Assembly: GCA_945861265.1 (NCBI GenBank)
Contig: CAMAUC010000007.1
Location: forward strand, 25,182 to 89,181
Direction: 5' to 3'
DNA length: 64,000 nt
Origin: Rhizobium sp. Q54
GTDB lineage: Bacteria > Pseudomonadota > Alphaproteobacteria > Rhizobiales > Xanthobacteraceae
In this document: positions 16,812 to 25,684 of the stretch, piece by piece
How the letters are laid out: the number at the start of each line of letters is the position of its first letter
Position numbering within the stretch: position 1 is the stretch's first letter
Made by a program: the position numbers and the translations under genes
The notes under the pieces: model-generated
What the model saw: the letters and a program-made list of their open reading frames with translations, nothing else
Databases searched by the model: none
Told to the model about the DNA's origin: nothing

Positions 16812-18305
16812 ATGAAAACCGCTTCGCTGCTGCATGTCGTATTTGCCTTGCTGCTCACCGCCGGCACGGCGCTGGCGCAGGAGAAAGCTCCGGACAAGCC
16901 ACCGGAGAAAGCTCAAGAGCAAAAGCGCGAGCCGGCGCAGAACATCCTGCGCCTGCTGCCCGCCGACGCGGTGAGCGAGCATTCGATCACGACCGCGCAA
17001 GGCAAGCTCACTTATACCGCGACCGCCGGCACTTTGGCGTTCTACGACCAATCCGGCAATCAGAGCGCCTCGGTGTTTTACACCGCCTACACCGTGAAGG
17101 GCGCCAACCGGCCGCTGACGTTCGCGTTCAATGGCGGGCCGGGCGCGGCCTCGGCCTATCTGCATCTTGGTCTGGTCGGTCCGCGCATTCTCGATCTCGG
17201 ACCGGATGGCCACGACGCAACGCGCGCGACCTTGCGCGACAATCCGGAGACCTGGCTGCGCTTTACGGATTTAGTGCTGATCGATCCAATCGGCACCGGC
17301 TGGAGCCGCGCCGCGAGCGACGCCAAGGGATTCTGGAGCGTGCAAAGCGACGCCAACGCCATGGCCAAGGCGATCTCGCTCTATGTCACGCACAATAACC
17401 GAAGCGGCGCGCCGAAATTCCTGCTCGGCGAAAGCTATGGTGGCTTGCGCGCGGTGAAGACGGCGCGCGCGTTGCTGCGCGATCAGGGCGTGGCCATCTC
17501 CGGTATCGTCATGCTGTCGCCGCTCCTGGAAGGCTGGCTCACCTTCGGCGACGACGGTTCGGCGTTGCGCGCGGCGCTGCAACTGCCGTCGCTGGCGGCG
17601 GCCGAACTCGAACGCAAGAAGACATTCTCGCTGGAGGCGCAACTCGCGGCGGAGAAATTCGCCATGAGCGAATACCTGACCACGCTCGCGGTGCGGCCGC
17701 CGCAAGGCGCCGCCGCCAAAGCCTTCTACCAGCGCGTCGCGCAGATGACCGGCCTGTCCGAGGACAACATCGCGCAATCGCGCGGCTTCGTGAACGACTT
17801 CGTAAAAAGCCTGCGCGTCGGCAAGGTCGTCAGCCGCTACGACGCCGACTTCGCCATCGACGACCCGTTTCCGGAACGGCGTTCATCGCGCGGCGGCGGC
17901 GACCCGATTCTCGACGGCGTCTCGCGCGCCTATGGCGGCGCCTTCGCCGACTATGCCCGCAACGAAATCGGCTTCAAGACCGAGATGACCTACGTCCTGC
18001 TCGCCAACGATATCAACGGCGCCTGGGACTGGCACGGCGGCCGCTTCCAGGTCAGCGCCGAAGACGACATCCGCACATTGCTGGCGTTCAGCCCGTCGTT
18101 CAAACTGATGATCGCGCACGGCTACAGCGACATGGTCACGCCCTACGGCATGACGCGCTATGTGCTCGATCATCTGCCGCAAATCGGCGCGGCCGGCCGC
18201 ACAAGGCTTAATCTCTATCGCGGCGGACATATGTTCTACATCGACGCCCAGTCGCGCAAAGCCTTCAGCGCCGACGCGGCGGCGTTCTTCCGCGGCGGCG
18301 AGTGA
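16812..18305 (+). CDS. Secreted S10 serine carboxypeptidase-like protein
   Basis: A 22-residue signal peptide (hydrophobic LLHVVFALLLTAGTALA, cleavage after ALA) precedes a charged Lys/Pro linker and an alpha/beta-hydrolase domain. The oxyanion block NGGPG (107-111), nucleophile Ser208 in GESYGG, Asp440 in GYSDMVTP and His473 in GGHMFY form the S10 triad. Length is 497 residues. The protein probably acts in the periplasm, trimming C-terminal residues of peptides. The ATG at 16812 is chosen over upstream in-frame starts because it gives the signal peptide. Confidence 0.85.
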   Translation: MKTASLLHVVFALLLTAGTALAQEKAPDKPPEKAQEQKREPAQNILRLLPADAVSEHSITTAQGKLTYTATAGTLAFYDQSGNQSASVFYTAYTVKGANRPLTFAFNGGPGAASAYLHLGLVGPRILDLGPDGHDATRATLRDNPETWLRFTDLVLIDPIGTGWSRAASDAKGFWSVQSDANAMAKAISLYVTHNNRSGAPKFLLGESYGGLRAVKTARALLRDQGVAISGIVMLSPLLEGWLTFGDDGSALRAALQLPSLAAAELERKKTFSLEAQLAAEKFAMSEYLTTLAVRPPQGAAAKAFYQRVAQMTGLSEDNIAQSRGFVNDFVKSLRVGKVVSRYDADFAIDDPFPERRSSRGGGDPILDGVSRAYGGAFADYARNEIGFKTEMTYVLLANDINGAWDWHGGRFQVSAEDDIRTLLAFSPSFKLMIAHGYSDMVTPYGMTRYVLDHLPQIGAAGRTRLNLYRGGHMFYIDAQSRKAFSADAAAFFRGGE

Positions 18306-18331
18306 GCCAAAGCCAACGGGCTATGGCCACA

Positions 18332-18347
18332 GGGCATGAAAATTGCT
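18332..18347 (+). promoter_or_regulatory. Possible sigma-54 promoter upstream of puuD
   Basis: The sequence GGGCAT-GAAAA-TTGCT has GG (18333-18334) and GC (18345-18346) separated by exactly ten bases, as sigma-54 requires. The -12 half matches the TTGCW consensus fully and the -24 half matches four of six bases. It lies 75 bases before the puuD start. This is the weakest of three such elements in the purine island. Confidence 0.3.
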
Positions 18348-18421
18348 CTAACCTCACTTGAATAGCCCGGCGGCGATCTGCCATGCTGATCGCGCCGGCG
18401 CTCAATGTGGGGTAATTCGCC

Positions 18422-19618
18422 TTGGATCTCGTCTTGACCGAGTGGCTGAGCGCCACTATCCGCTGGCTGCACGTCATTGCCGGCGTCGCCTGGATCGGCT
18501 CGTCGTTCTATTTCATTCACCTCGATCTCAGCCTGAAGCCGCGCGACGGGTTGCCGTCCGGCGTCAAGGGCGAGGCCTGGCAGGTGCATGGCGGCGGCTT
18601 CTACCAGATGATCAAGTTTATGCTGGCACCGGCCAAGATGCCGGACGAACTGACCTGGTTCAAATGGGAAGCCTATACGACCTGGCTGTCCGGCTTCGCG
18701 CTGCTGGTCGTGGTCTATTATTTCAATGCCGAGCTGTTTCTGATCGACAAGTCGGTTCTCGACATGAGCGCGCCGGCGGCGGCGGGCATCGCCTTCGTCA
18801 GTCTGGCGGCGGCCTGGATAGCCTATGAGGTGCTATGCCGCTCGCCGCTCGGCAAGCACGAAGTGCCGCTGGCGCTGGTCGGCTATGTGTTCCTGATCGC
18901 GCTGACCTACGGTTTCACGCAGGTGTTCAGCGGCCGCGGCGCCTTCACCCAGATCGGCGCGCTGATCGGCACGATCATGGTGGCGAATGTTTTCGTCATC
19001 ATCATTCCGTACCAGAAGAAGACCGTGGCGGCGTTGATCGCCGCCAAGGACCCCGACCCCTATTGGGGCGCGATCGGCAAACAGCGGTCGGTGCATAACA
19101 ACTACCTGACCTTGCCGGTCATCTTCCTGATGCTGAGCAACCACTATCCGCTTTTCTTCGCGACAAAATACAATTGGCTTATCGTCGCCATCGTGTTGCT
19201 GATCGGCCCGGTGATCCGGCATTTCTTCAATTCGCAACACGCCGGCAAGGGCAATCCGTGGTGGACCTGGGGCGTCGCCGCCGCCGGCATGATCGCGATC
19301 GCGCTGCTGTCGGGCGCCGGCCCGCGTACCACCAAGACCGGCGCGCTACCGGCCACTGTGAAATTCGCCGACGTGCAGAACATCGTCGCCGGCCGCTGCG
19401 GCATGTGCCATGCCAGCGAGCCGTTCTGGCCCGGCATCGCCACCGCGCCGAACGGCGTCAAATTCGACGATCCGGCCGAGATCAAGCGCCATGCCCGCAT
19501 GATCGCGGTCAACGCGGTGATGTCGAGCGCGATGCCACCGGGCAATGTCTCGGAAATATCGCCCGAGGAACGCCAGGTGCTGGCGGCCTGGATCGCCGCC
19601 GGCGCGCCGGATAAATGA
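18422..19618 (+). CDS. puuD: Membrane urate oxidase PuuD with C-terminal cytochrome c domain
   Basis: PuuD oxidises urate to 5-hydroxyisourate and passes electrons to the respiratory chain. The N-terminal part holds about eight hydrophobic segments and family motifs such as IRWLHVIAGVAWIGSSFYFIH near the start. The C-terminal periplasmic domain has one haem c site, CGMCH (Cys326-His330), and a later Met-rich SSAMPPG stretch likely to supply the Met ligand. Length is 398 residues. The start is TTG (18422). The stop overlaps the next gene's ATG (ATGA), so 5-hydroxyisourate is handed to a co-translated enzyme. Confidence 0.92.
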   Translation: MDLVLTEWLSATIRWLHVIAGVAWIGSSFYFIHLDLSLKPRDGLPSGVKGEAWQVHGGGFYQMIKFMLAPAKMPDELTWFKWEAYTTWLSGFALLVVVYYFNAELFLIDKSVLDMSAPAAAGIAFVSLAAAWIAYEVLCRSPLGKHEVPLALVGYVFLIALTYGFTQVFSGRGAFTQIGALIGTIMVANVFVIIIPYQKKTVAALIAAKDPDPYWGAIGKQRSVHNNYLTLPVIFLMLSNHYPLFFATKYNWLIVAIVLLIGPVIRHFFNSQHAGKGNPWWTWGVAAAGMIAIALLSGAGPRTTKTGALPATVKFADVQNIVAGRCGMCHASEPFWPGIATAPNGVKFDDPAEIKRHARMIAVNAVMSSAMPPGNVSEISPEERQVLAAWIAAGAPDK

Positions 19619-20502
19619 CCACGATCTCGCTCGACCAACTCAATGCCCTTAGCAAAGCCGACTTCACGGCGGCGCTGGGCGACATCTTCGAGCATTCGCC
19701 CTGGGTCGCTGAGGCGACCGCCGGCAAGCGGCCGTTCGCGACGTTGGCGGCGCTCCATGAGGCGATGACGGCGGCGGTGTACGCGGCGACCGATGCGGCG
19801 AAACTGGCTTTGGTAAAGGCGCATCCCGATCTTGCCGGCAAGGCGGCGCGCGCTGGCGCTCTGACCGCGGATTCGACCAACGAGCAGGCCAGCGTCGGCC
19901 TCGACCGCCTGAGCGAGGCGGAGTTTGCCCGCTTCACCACGCTCAACGACAGCTATCAGGCCAAATTCGGCATCCCCTTCATCGTCTGCGTCCGGCGGCA
20001 TACCAAGGATTCAATCCTGAACGAATTCGAACGGCGTTTGGCGCAGGACAAAGCCGGCGCCATCGATACCGCGCTTGACGAAATTTTCCGCATCGCCGCG
20101 CTACGCCTCGACCAGCGGGTAACCGCGCCGGTTCGTCTGCCTTTGCACGGCCGTCTGTCGACGCATGTACTCGACACCCATGGCGGCCTGCCGGGCGAGA
20201 ACATACCGATCGAATTGTGGGAATTGTCGCGCGACGCGCCTGCGCGTTTGTTGTTGCGCACCGTGACCAACAAAGACGGCCGTACCGACACGCCGCTTAT
20301 AGCCGGACGCCCGGTGCCGATCGGCGCCTATGAACTGCGCTTCGCGGTCGCCGGCTATTTCAAAAGCCGGGGCGCCACGTTGGCCGAGCCGCCGTTTCTC
20401 GACATCGTGCCGATCCGCTTTGCCGTTGCTGAGGCGGAAGGCCATTACCATGTGCCGCTGGTGATGACGCCGTGGAGCTACGCCACCTATCGCGGCAGTT
20501 AG
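19615..20502 (+). CDS. UraD-UraH fusion: OHCU decarboxylase and 5-hydroxyisourate hydrolase
   Basis: One 295-residue chain joins the two enzymes that turn 5-hydroxyisourate into (S)-allantoin. Residues 1-168 are UraD-like, with catalytic His70 in AHPDLAG, Glu90 in TNEQASVG and the GIPFIVCVR strand (119-127). Residues about 176-295 are transthyretin-like UraH, with His184 in LSTHVLD, Arg223 in KDGRTD, His279 in HYHVPL and the C-terminal signature YRGS. The order (UraD first) is like plant allantoin synthase. It overlaps puuD by four bases, completing urate to allantoin in one operon. Confidence 0.92.
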   Translation: MTTISLDQLNALSKADFTAALGDIFEHSPWVAEATAGKRPFATLAALHEAMTAAVYAATDAAKLALVKAHPDLAGKAARAGALTADSTNEQASVGLDRLSEAEFARFTTLNDSYQAKFGIPFIVCVRRHTKDSILNEFERRLAQDKAGAIDTALDEIFRIAALRLDQRVTAPVRLPLHGRLSTHVLDTHGGLPGENIPIELWELSRDAPARLLLRTVTNKDGRTDTPLIAGRPVPIGAYELRFAVAGYFKSRGATLAEPPFLDIVPIRFAVAEAEGHYHVPLVMTPWSYATYRGS

Positions 20503-20521
20503 ACACGCCGGAAAAGGAATA

Positions 20522-20550
20522 GCCTGCGGCAGCCAACAGCTACCGCAGGC
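20522..20550. terminator. Hairpin between convergent uraD-uraH and porin genes
   Basis: GCCTGCGG (20522-20529) pairs with CCGCAGGC (20543-20550), and an AGC/GCT pair extends the stem past one mismatch. The T-tracts are weak on both strands. Its place between two convergent stops supports a terminator role. Confidence 0.5.
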
Positions 20551-20564
20551 CGTATTGTCAGCGC

Positions 20565-21488
20565 TTAGAAAGCCTGGGTGATACCGAGAACCCACGAGCT
20601 TTCCACGGTGCAGCAGGTGCCTGCGCCGGCGGTCGGATCGATGCCGAACTTGTTCTTCCAGTAACGGTACGCGCCGTAGACCGACGTCATGCCGGAGCGA
20701 TAGCCGGCCACCTTGCCGACATCGAGCGCCAGCTTCGGTGAGACGAAGTATTCGGTCTTGGTGTCGAAGGCGTTCACCGACGGATTGCCAGCGCCCTTCG
20801 GGCCCTGGATGCCATACAGGGTGCTGAAGGTCAGCGGCAGCGGAACGATGGCGTCAAGCGGCTGGGTGTACATGCCCTCGAGGCGCCAGGTAGTCCTGAA
20901 GTCGGTGTCGCCGCCATTCAGCACATAGAAAGCGTTATGGCTGTATTCCTTGTAGGCTTCGACTGCCAGCGAGAACGTGCCCTTATAGGGCAACGCGAAA
21001 TCGAAATTCAGACCGGCGACCATGCTCTTCTTCGCTGGCTGAAGCGCGTTGTTCTCGGTGTTCAGGTCGGCGCCGACAATGAACGACACATTGGTGAGCG
21101 GTCCGACGGTAAAGGCTCGGGTGTTGAACAGCTGATTGAAGCCGAGCGTGCTGCGGAACAGACCATAGATTTCGGTCGCCCCCTGGCTGCCCGCGGTGCC
21201 GCCAACCGGATCGCGGCTGTCGGACTTCAGCCAATCGACGGTGAAGAAGTTGGTGCCATAGGCCCACACGTCGAAGTGGGTGAAGTTGAGAACGTTCTTG
21301 GCGGTCTGCGACACGCCCGGATCGGTGGCGGTGAAGTAATACGAATAGCCGATCGAGTTTTCGTTGACGAAGAAGAACGGCGCCGGCGCGACCGGCTTCA
21401 AGGCCTTCACCGGCATATCGGCAGCCGAAGCGGCGCCGCTTGCCGTGACCGCGAGCAGCGCGGCGAGCGAAAGAAATCTTGCGAACAT
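20565..21488 (-). CDS. Outer-membrane beta-barrel protein, possibly a Tsx-like nucleoside channel
   Basis: A 23-residue signal peptide (cleavage near ASA-ADMP) precedes a 284-residue mature protein with alternating aromatic strands and a C-terminal Phe (GITQAF), as outer-membrane barrels have. The FTHFDVWAYGTNFFTVDWL-type stretch resembles Tsx/nucleoside-specific channel proteins, but this is a recollection of pattern, not a proven match. The position between urate-degradation and purine/nucleoside-transport genes fits a role in purine entry. A strong GGGGGA ribosome site precedes the ATG. Confidence 0.65.
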   Translation of the reverse strand: MFARFLSLAALLAVTASGAASAADMPVKALKPVAPAPFFFVNENSIGYSYYFTATDPGVSQTAKNVLNFTHFDVWAYGTNFFTVDWLKSDSRDPVGGTAGSQGATEIYGLFRSTLGFNQLFNTRAFTVGPLTNVSFIVGADLNTENNALQPAKKSMVAGLNFDFALPYKGTFSLAVEAYKEYSHNAFYVLNGGDTDFRTTWRLEGMYTQPLDAIVPLPLTFSTLYGIQGPKGAGNPSVNAFDTKTEYFVSPKLALDVGKVAGYRSGMTSVYGAYRYWKNKFGIDPTAGAGTCCTVESSWVLGITQAF

Positions 21489-21505
21489 TTTTTATCCCCC
21501 AAATG

Positions 21506-21533
21506 GTGACGACCAGACAGATGCAGTCGTCAC
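21506..21533 (-). promoter_or_regulatory. Inverted repeat in the porin leader (possible operator)
   Basis: GTGACGAC (21506-21513) and GTCGTCAC (21526-21533) form a perfect dyad with 12 bases between. It lies just upstream of the porin ribosome-binding site and downstream of a candidate promoter. It could bind a repressor or fold in the mRNA leader. Confidence 0.4.
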
Positions 21534-21975
21534 AAATCTTTCGCAGCTTTTGCGACGCGGCAAAGCCTTAAGATTCCTCCCATTTTGGGATTGTTTTTGG
21601 CGTCGGCGCTAAAAATGCGTCATTTCGACCGAAGCGGACGTTGGCGCACAGCCAACCAGAAATATTGAAACCGCCCGTGTCACCGACAGATTCAATATTT
21701 TTCCATTGAAAACAGCGGCCCCGTCTTTCACCGATCCGCTGACAAATGCCGACTATTGCTTGGGCATGGCCGATTTCGGCCAACGCCGAATCCGTTTTCG
21801 CTGTCACATTCCGGCAACGCACCTTTGGTCGTGACCCGCGATGCGGAAGAGAATTTACGCCACGCGACTCGTTCGCTAACTGCACGACATTAAAGAGTTT
21901 TTCTGGCTGGCCCGGCGCGTGGCGCGACAAGAGGCAGTGCCTGCTAATAATTCATGGCTTCAATTGGCGGGCGAT

Positions 21976-21992
21976 TTGGCACACTATTGGCT
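21976..21992 (+). promoter_or_regulatory. Candidate sigma-54 promoter of the purine/nucleoside ABC transporter
   Basis: TTGGCAC-ACTAT-TGGCT has a perfect -24 half (TTGGCAC, 21976-21982), the invariant GG (21978-21979) and GC (21990-21991) exactly ten bases apart, and a one-mismatch -12 half. Transcription would start near 22003, leaving a leader of about 75 bases before the ABC gene. Confidence 0.5.
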
Positions 21993-22076
21993 TGTCATAT
22001 TGGGGCGACATCGCTTGCGGGACAAACGTCAGGGCAAGCCTGTCAGCCGCCGTCAATCGTTTGAGGCAGCGTATCT

Positions 22077-23666
22077 ATGGTGAATCCCGCGTCTGCCAGC
22101 AGCCCTTCCGCGCGCGAACCGCTGCTGCAGGCGATAGGCCTCAGCAAGCGCTACGGCACCTTCCTCGCCAACGATTCGATCGATCTCGATCTTTACACCG
22201 GCGAAATCCACGCGTTCCTGGGCGAGAACGGCGCCGGCAAATCGACTTTGGTCAAGACCATGTATGGCCTGATCCAGCCGAGCGCCGGCGAATTGCGTTT
22301 TCTGGGCGAAAAGCTCGAACTAACCGGCCCGTCGGATGCGCGCTCACGCGGCATCGCCATGGTGTTCCAGCATTTCTCGCTGTTCGACAACCTGACGGTG
22401 GCCGAGAATGTCGCGCTTGGCCTCGACGGCGTCGAAAGCTTCGCCGCCATGTCGGCGCGGCTGGCGCAGGTGTCGCGTGATTACGGCCTGCCGCTCGATC
22501 CCAACCGCGAAGTGTGGCGGCTGTCGGTCGGCGAACGCCAGCGCATCGAGATCGTGCGCGCGTTGATGCAGAATCCGAAGCTCTTGATCCTCGACGAGCC
22601 GACCGCGGTGCTCACCCCGCAGGAGGCCGACCAGCTGTTCACCGTTTTGTTCCGGCTCAAAAGCGAGGGCCGCGCGCTTTTGTACATCAGCCACAAGCTG
22701 GATGAGGTGAAGCGGCTGTGCGACACCGCCACCATCCTGCGCGGCGGCAAGAAGATATCGACCTGCGATCCGCGCCAGGAAACCGCCGCATCGCTGGCGC
22801 GCATGATGGTCGGCGCCGAGATCGGCGAGGTGAAGGCCACCAGTGCCCGCGCGACCACAGTGCCGCGCCTGCTGATCAACGATTTGTCGCTTGAGCCGGA
22901 CGATCCGCACGGCGTCTATCTCAAAGGCATTTCAGTAGAGGTCAAAGGCGGCGAAATCCTCGGCATCGCCGGCGTTGCCGGCAACGGCCAGGATGAATTG
23001 TTCTCGGCGCTGTCGGGTGAGCGCCAGGCGCCCAAGGATGACAACGTCATCATCGACGGCCATGCCGCCGGCCACCTCTCGGTCACCGACCGGCGCAAGC
23101 TGGGCGCTGCCTTCGTGCCGGAGGAGCGCCTCGGCCACGGCACCGCGCCGCGCATGAAGCTGTCGGAGAATGCGCTGCTGACCGGACATGCCGCCAGCGA
23201 CATGGTGCATCACGGTTTCGTCGACAAGCCGAAGACACTGGAGACGGTCGACAAGACCACAAAGACCTTCGACGTGCGCAAGGCCAAGCGCGACCCGGAG
23301 GCGGCCAGCCTGTCCGGCGGCAACTTGCAGAAGTTCATCGTCGGCCGCGAAATCCTGCGCGAGCCCGGCGTGCTGATCGTCAGCCAGCCGACCTGGGGCG
23401 TCGATGCCGGCGCCGCCGCTGTGATCCGTCAGGCGCTGCTCGATCTGTCCGGGCGCGGCAGCGCGGTACTGGTGATCAGCCAGGACCTCGACGAACTGGC
23501 CGAAATCGCCGACCGCATCGCCGTGATGTTTCATGGCCATCTGTCGGAGCCGATCGCCGCCGCCGACGCGACGCGCGAGAAGCTCGGCCTGCTGATGGGC
23601 GGCGCTTCGCCCGCGCAGGCGGAAGCCGGCGTAAGTAAGGAGGCGGTCCATGCAATTGGTGCTTGA
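22077..23666 (+). CDS. BMP-type (nucleoside/purine) ABC transporter ATP-binding protein
   Basis: This 529-residue protein fuses two ABC ATPase domains, as in NupO/YufO and sugar-type importers. Domain 1 has Walker A GENGAGKST, signature LSVGERQR and Walker B LLILDEPTAVL. Domain 2 has a degenerate Walker A (GVAGNGQDE) and the signature LSGGNLQKF, the asymmetry usual in this family. Downstream genes encode two permeases and a BMP-family binding protein, making a complete importer. The permease start overlaps this gene by 17 bases. Confidence 0.9.
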   Translation: MVNPASASSPSAREPLLQAIGLSKRYGTFLANDSIDLDLYTGEIHAFLGENGAGKSTLVKTMYGLIQPSAGELRFLGEKLELTGPSDARSRGIAMVFQHFSLFDNLTVAENVALGLDGVESFAAMSARLAQVSRDYGLPLDPNREVWRLSVGERQRIEIVRALMQNPKLLILDEPTAVLTPQEADQLFTVLFRLKSEGRALLYISHKLDEVKRLCDTATILRGGKKISTCDPRQETAASLARMMVGAEIGEVKATSARATTVPRLLINDLSLEPDDPHGVYLKGISVEVKGGEILGIAGVAGNGQDELFSALSGERQAPKDDNVIIDGHAAGHLSVTDRRKLGAAFVPEERLGHGTAPRMKLSENALLTGHAASDMVHHGFVDKPKTLETVDKTTKTFDVRKAKRDPEAASLSGGNLQKFIVGREILREPGVLIVSQPTWGVDAGAAAVIRQALLDLSGRGSAVLVISQDLDELAEIADRIAVMFHGHLSEPIAAADATREKLGLLMGGASPAQAEAGVSKEAVHAIGA

Positions 23667-24741
23667 GAAACGCGCCGAGCGCTCGACCAAAATCGCCATC
23701 CTGTCGCCACTGCTGGCGATCGCGCTGACTTTGGTGACGATGTCGATCCTGTTCGCCATTCTCGGCAAGAATCCGGTCGCGGCGCTGATCGTCTATTTCG
23801 TCGAGCCGCTGACCGACTCGTTCACGCTGATGGAAATCGCCGTCAAGGCGACACCGCTGGTGATGATCGCGATCGGCCTGTCGCTTTGCTATCTCGCCAA
23901 TGTCTGGAATATCGGCGCCGAAGGCCAGTTCATCATGGGTGCCGTATGCGGCAGTTGGCTCGCTGTCGTCACCAACGGCACCGGCGCCGGGCCCTGGGTG
24001 CTGCCGGCGATGCTGGTGATGGGCGCGGCCGGCGGCGCACTGTGGGCGCTGATCCCGGCTTTATGCAAAGTGAAATTCGGCGCTAACGAAATTCTTACGT
24101 CGCTCATGTTGGTCTATGTCGCCGACCTGATCATGGACTATCTGGTGCGCGGGCCGTGGCGCGACCCCAAGGGCATGAACTTCCCGACCACCGCCTCGTT
24201 CGACCCCGTCGCCACGGTGCCTGCCTTGTTCGAGACCGGCCGCATCCACTGGGGGGCGCTGGCGGCCTTGATCGTCGTGGCGCTGGCCACCGTGATGTTA
24301 GGTCGCACCATCAAGGGTTTTGAAATTCGCGTGGTCGGCGCGGCGCCACGCGCGGCGCGTTTCGCCGGCTTCAGCTCGAGCCGGCTGGTGCTGTTCACCT
24401 TCGCGGTGTCCGGCGCGCTCGCGGGATTAGCCGGCATCATCGAAGTCGCCGGCCCGGTCGGCGTTTTGCAGCCGGGCATTTCGCCGGGCTACGGATTTAC
24501 CGCCATCATCGTCGCCTTTCTCGGCCGCCTGAATCCGGTCGGCATCCTGATCGCCGGGTTGTTTCTCGCGCTCACCTTCATCGGCGGCGAAGGCGCGCAG
24601 ATCTCGATGAAGATCCCGCTCGATCTCACCAAGGTATTCCAGGGCATTTTGCTGTTCTACGTATTGGCCTGCGATTCCCTGATCCTCTATCGCATCCGAT
24701 TGATCGCCACGCAGAAAAAGGCATCGCATGGGACTGCTTGA
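23650..24741 (+). CDS. BMP-type ABC transporter permease 1
   Basis: This 363-residue inner-membrane protein of the BPD_transp_2 family has about eight to ten hydrophobic segments. The family motif is seen in NIGAEGQFIMGA (near residue 90) and in GFSSSRLVLFTFAVSGALAGLAG, the cytoplasmic coupling region. It resembles YufP/NupP subunits of nucleoside importers. It starts inside the ATPase gene and ends 14 bases into the second permease gene, so all are translationally coupled. Confidence 0.88.
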   Translation: MQLVLEKRAERSTKIAILSPLLAIALTLVTMSILFAILGKNPVAALIVYFVEPLTDSFTLMEIAVKATPLVMIAIGLSLCYLANVWNIGAEGQFIMGAVCGSWLAVVTNGTGAGPWVLPAMLVMGAAGGALWALIPALCKVKFGANEILTSLMLVYVADLIMDYLVRGPWRDPKGMNFPTTASFDPVATVPALFETGRIHWGALAALIVVALATVMLGRTIKGFEIRVVGAAPRAARFAGFSSSRLVLFTFAVSGALAGLAGIIEVAGPVGVLQPGISPGYGFTAIIVAFLGRLNPVGILIAGLFLALTFIGGEGAQISMKIPLDLTKVFQGILLFYVLACDSLILYRIRLIATQKKASHGTA

Positions 24742-25648
24742 AGCCATCATCATTTCGGTGATCGCCGCCTCGACGCCGCTGTTGCTGGCGGCGGCTGGCG
24801 AACTCGTCGTCGAACGCTCGGGCGTGCTCAATCTCGGCAGCGAGGGCATGATGATCATGGGCGCAGCCTGCGGCTTTGCCGGCGCCTGGCTCACCGGCTC
24901 GACCTTCATCGGCGCGCTGTTCGGCATCGCCGCCGGCTGCGCGTTGTCGCTGGTGTTCGCGACGCTGACGCTCGGCCTTGCGGTCAATCAGGTGGCGGCG
25001 GGACTGGCGCTGACCATTCTCGGCGTCGGCCTGTCCGGCCTGATCGGCGCCGGCTTCGTCGGCGAGAAGATTGTCCCGGCGCCGCATCTCTATCTGCCGG
25101 TGCTGACCGACCTGCCGGTGGTCGGCAAGATTCTGTTCGGCCAGGACGGCTTTGTCTATTTTTCGGTCGCGCTGGTGGCGGCGATCTGGTGGTTTCTCTA
25201 CCACACCCGCGCCGGACTGGTGCTGCGCGCGGTCGGCGACAGCCACACCTCGGCGCATGCGCTCGGTTATCCGGTCTTGAAAATCCGCCTGCTCGCCGTG
25301 CTGTTCGGCGGCGGCTGCGCCGGACTCGGCGGCGCGTTCCTGCCGCTCGCCTATACGCCGTTCTTCATTCCCGGCATGACCGCCGGCCGCGGCTGGATCG
25401 CGCTGGCCTTGGTCGTGTTCTCCTCATGGATGCCGGGACGGCTGGCCGCCGGCGCGTACCTCTTCGGCGCGGTGACCATCCTCCAACTGCATGCGCAGGC
25501 CTTCGGCCTCGGCATCCCATCGCAATTGATGACGGCGCTGCCTTATCTCGCGACCGTTATCGTACTTGTTCTGATTTCGCGCGCGCGCGGCAGCGCCGGA
25601 TCGGTGGCGCCCGCCTCACTCGGTATCGTGTTCGTTCCCGATCGCTAA
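24728..25648 (+). CDS. BMP-type ABC transporter permease 2
   Basis: This 306-residue partner permease (YufQ/NupQ type) has about eight transmembrane segments. The N-terminal STPLLLAAAGELVVERSG and NLGSEGMMIMGA blocks are characteristic of the smaller permease of nucleoside importers. It overlaps the preceding permease gene. The substrate-binding protein gene begins 36 bases later with its own ribosome site. Confidence 0.88.
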   Translation: MGLLEAIIISVIAASTPLLLAAAGELVVERSGVLNLGSEGMMIMGAACGFAGAWLTGSTFIGALFGIAAGCALSLVFATLTLGLAVNQVAAGLALTILGVGLSGLIGAGFVGEKIVPAPHLYLPVLTDLPVVGKILFGQDGFVYFSVALVAAIWWFLYHTRAGLVLRAVGDSHTSAHALGYPVLKIRLLAVLFGGGCAGLGGAFLPLAYTPFFIPGMTAGRGWIALALVVFSSWMPGRLAAGAYLFGAVTILQLHAQAFGLGIPSQLMTALPYLATVIVLVLISRARGSAGSVAPASLGIVFVPDR

Positions 25649-25684
25649 TCTTCCCCCCTCGTTCTGATAAACGGAGTTGAAACG

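Larger units (their letters stand above)
21489..22076. other. 588-base divergent regulatory region of the purine island
   Basis: No convincing gene lies here. Going right from the porin start, it holds a perfect 8-bp inverted repeat (21506-21533), a possible minus-strand promoter (TTGCCG, 17 bases, AAGATT) just upstream of it, and a sigma-54-like element at 21976-21992 facing the transporter. The remaining sequence shows nothing I can name. The length suggests room for enhancer-binding activator sites. Confidence 0.5.
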
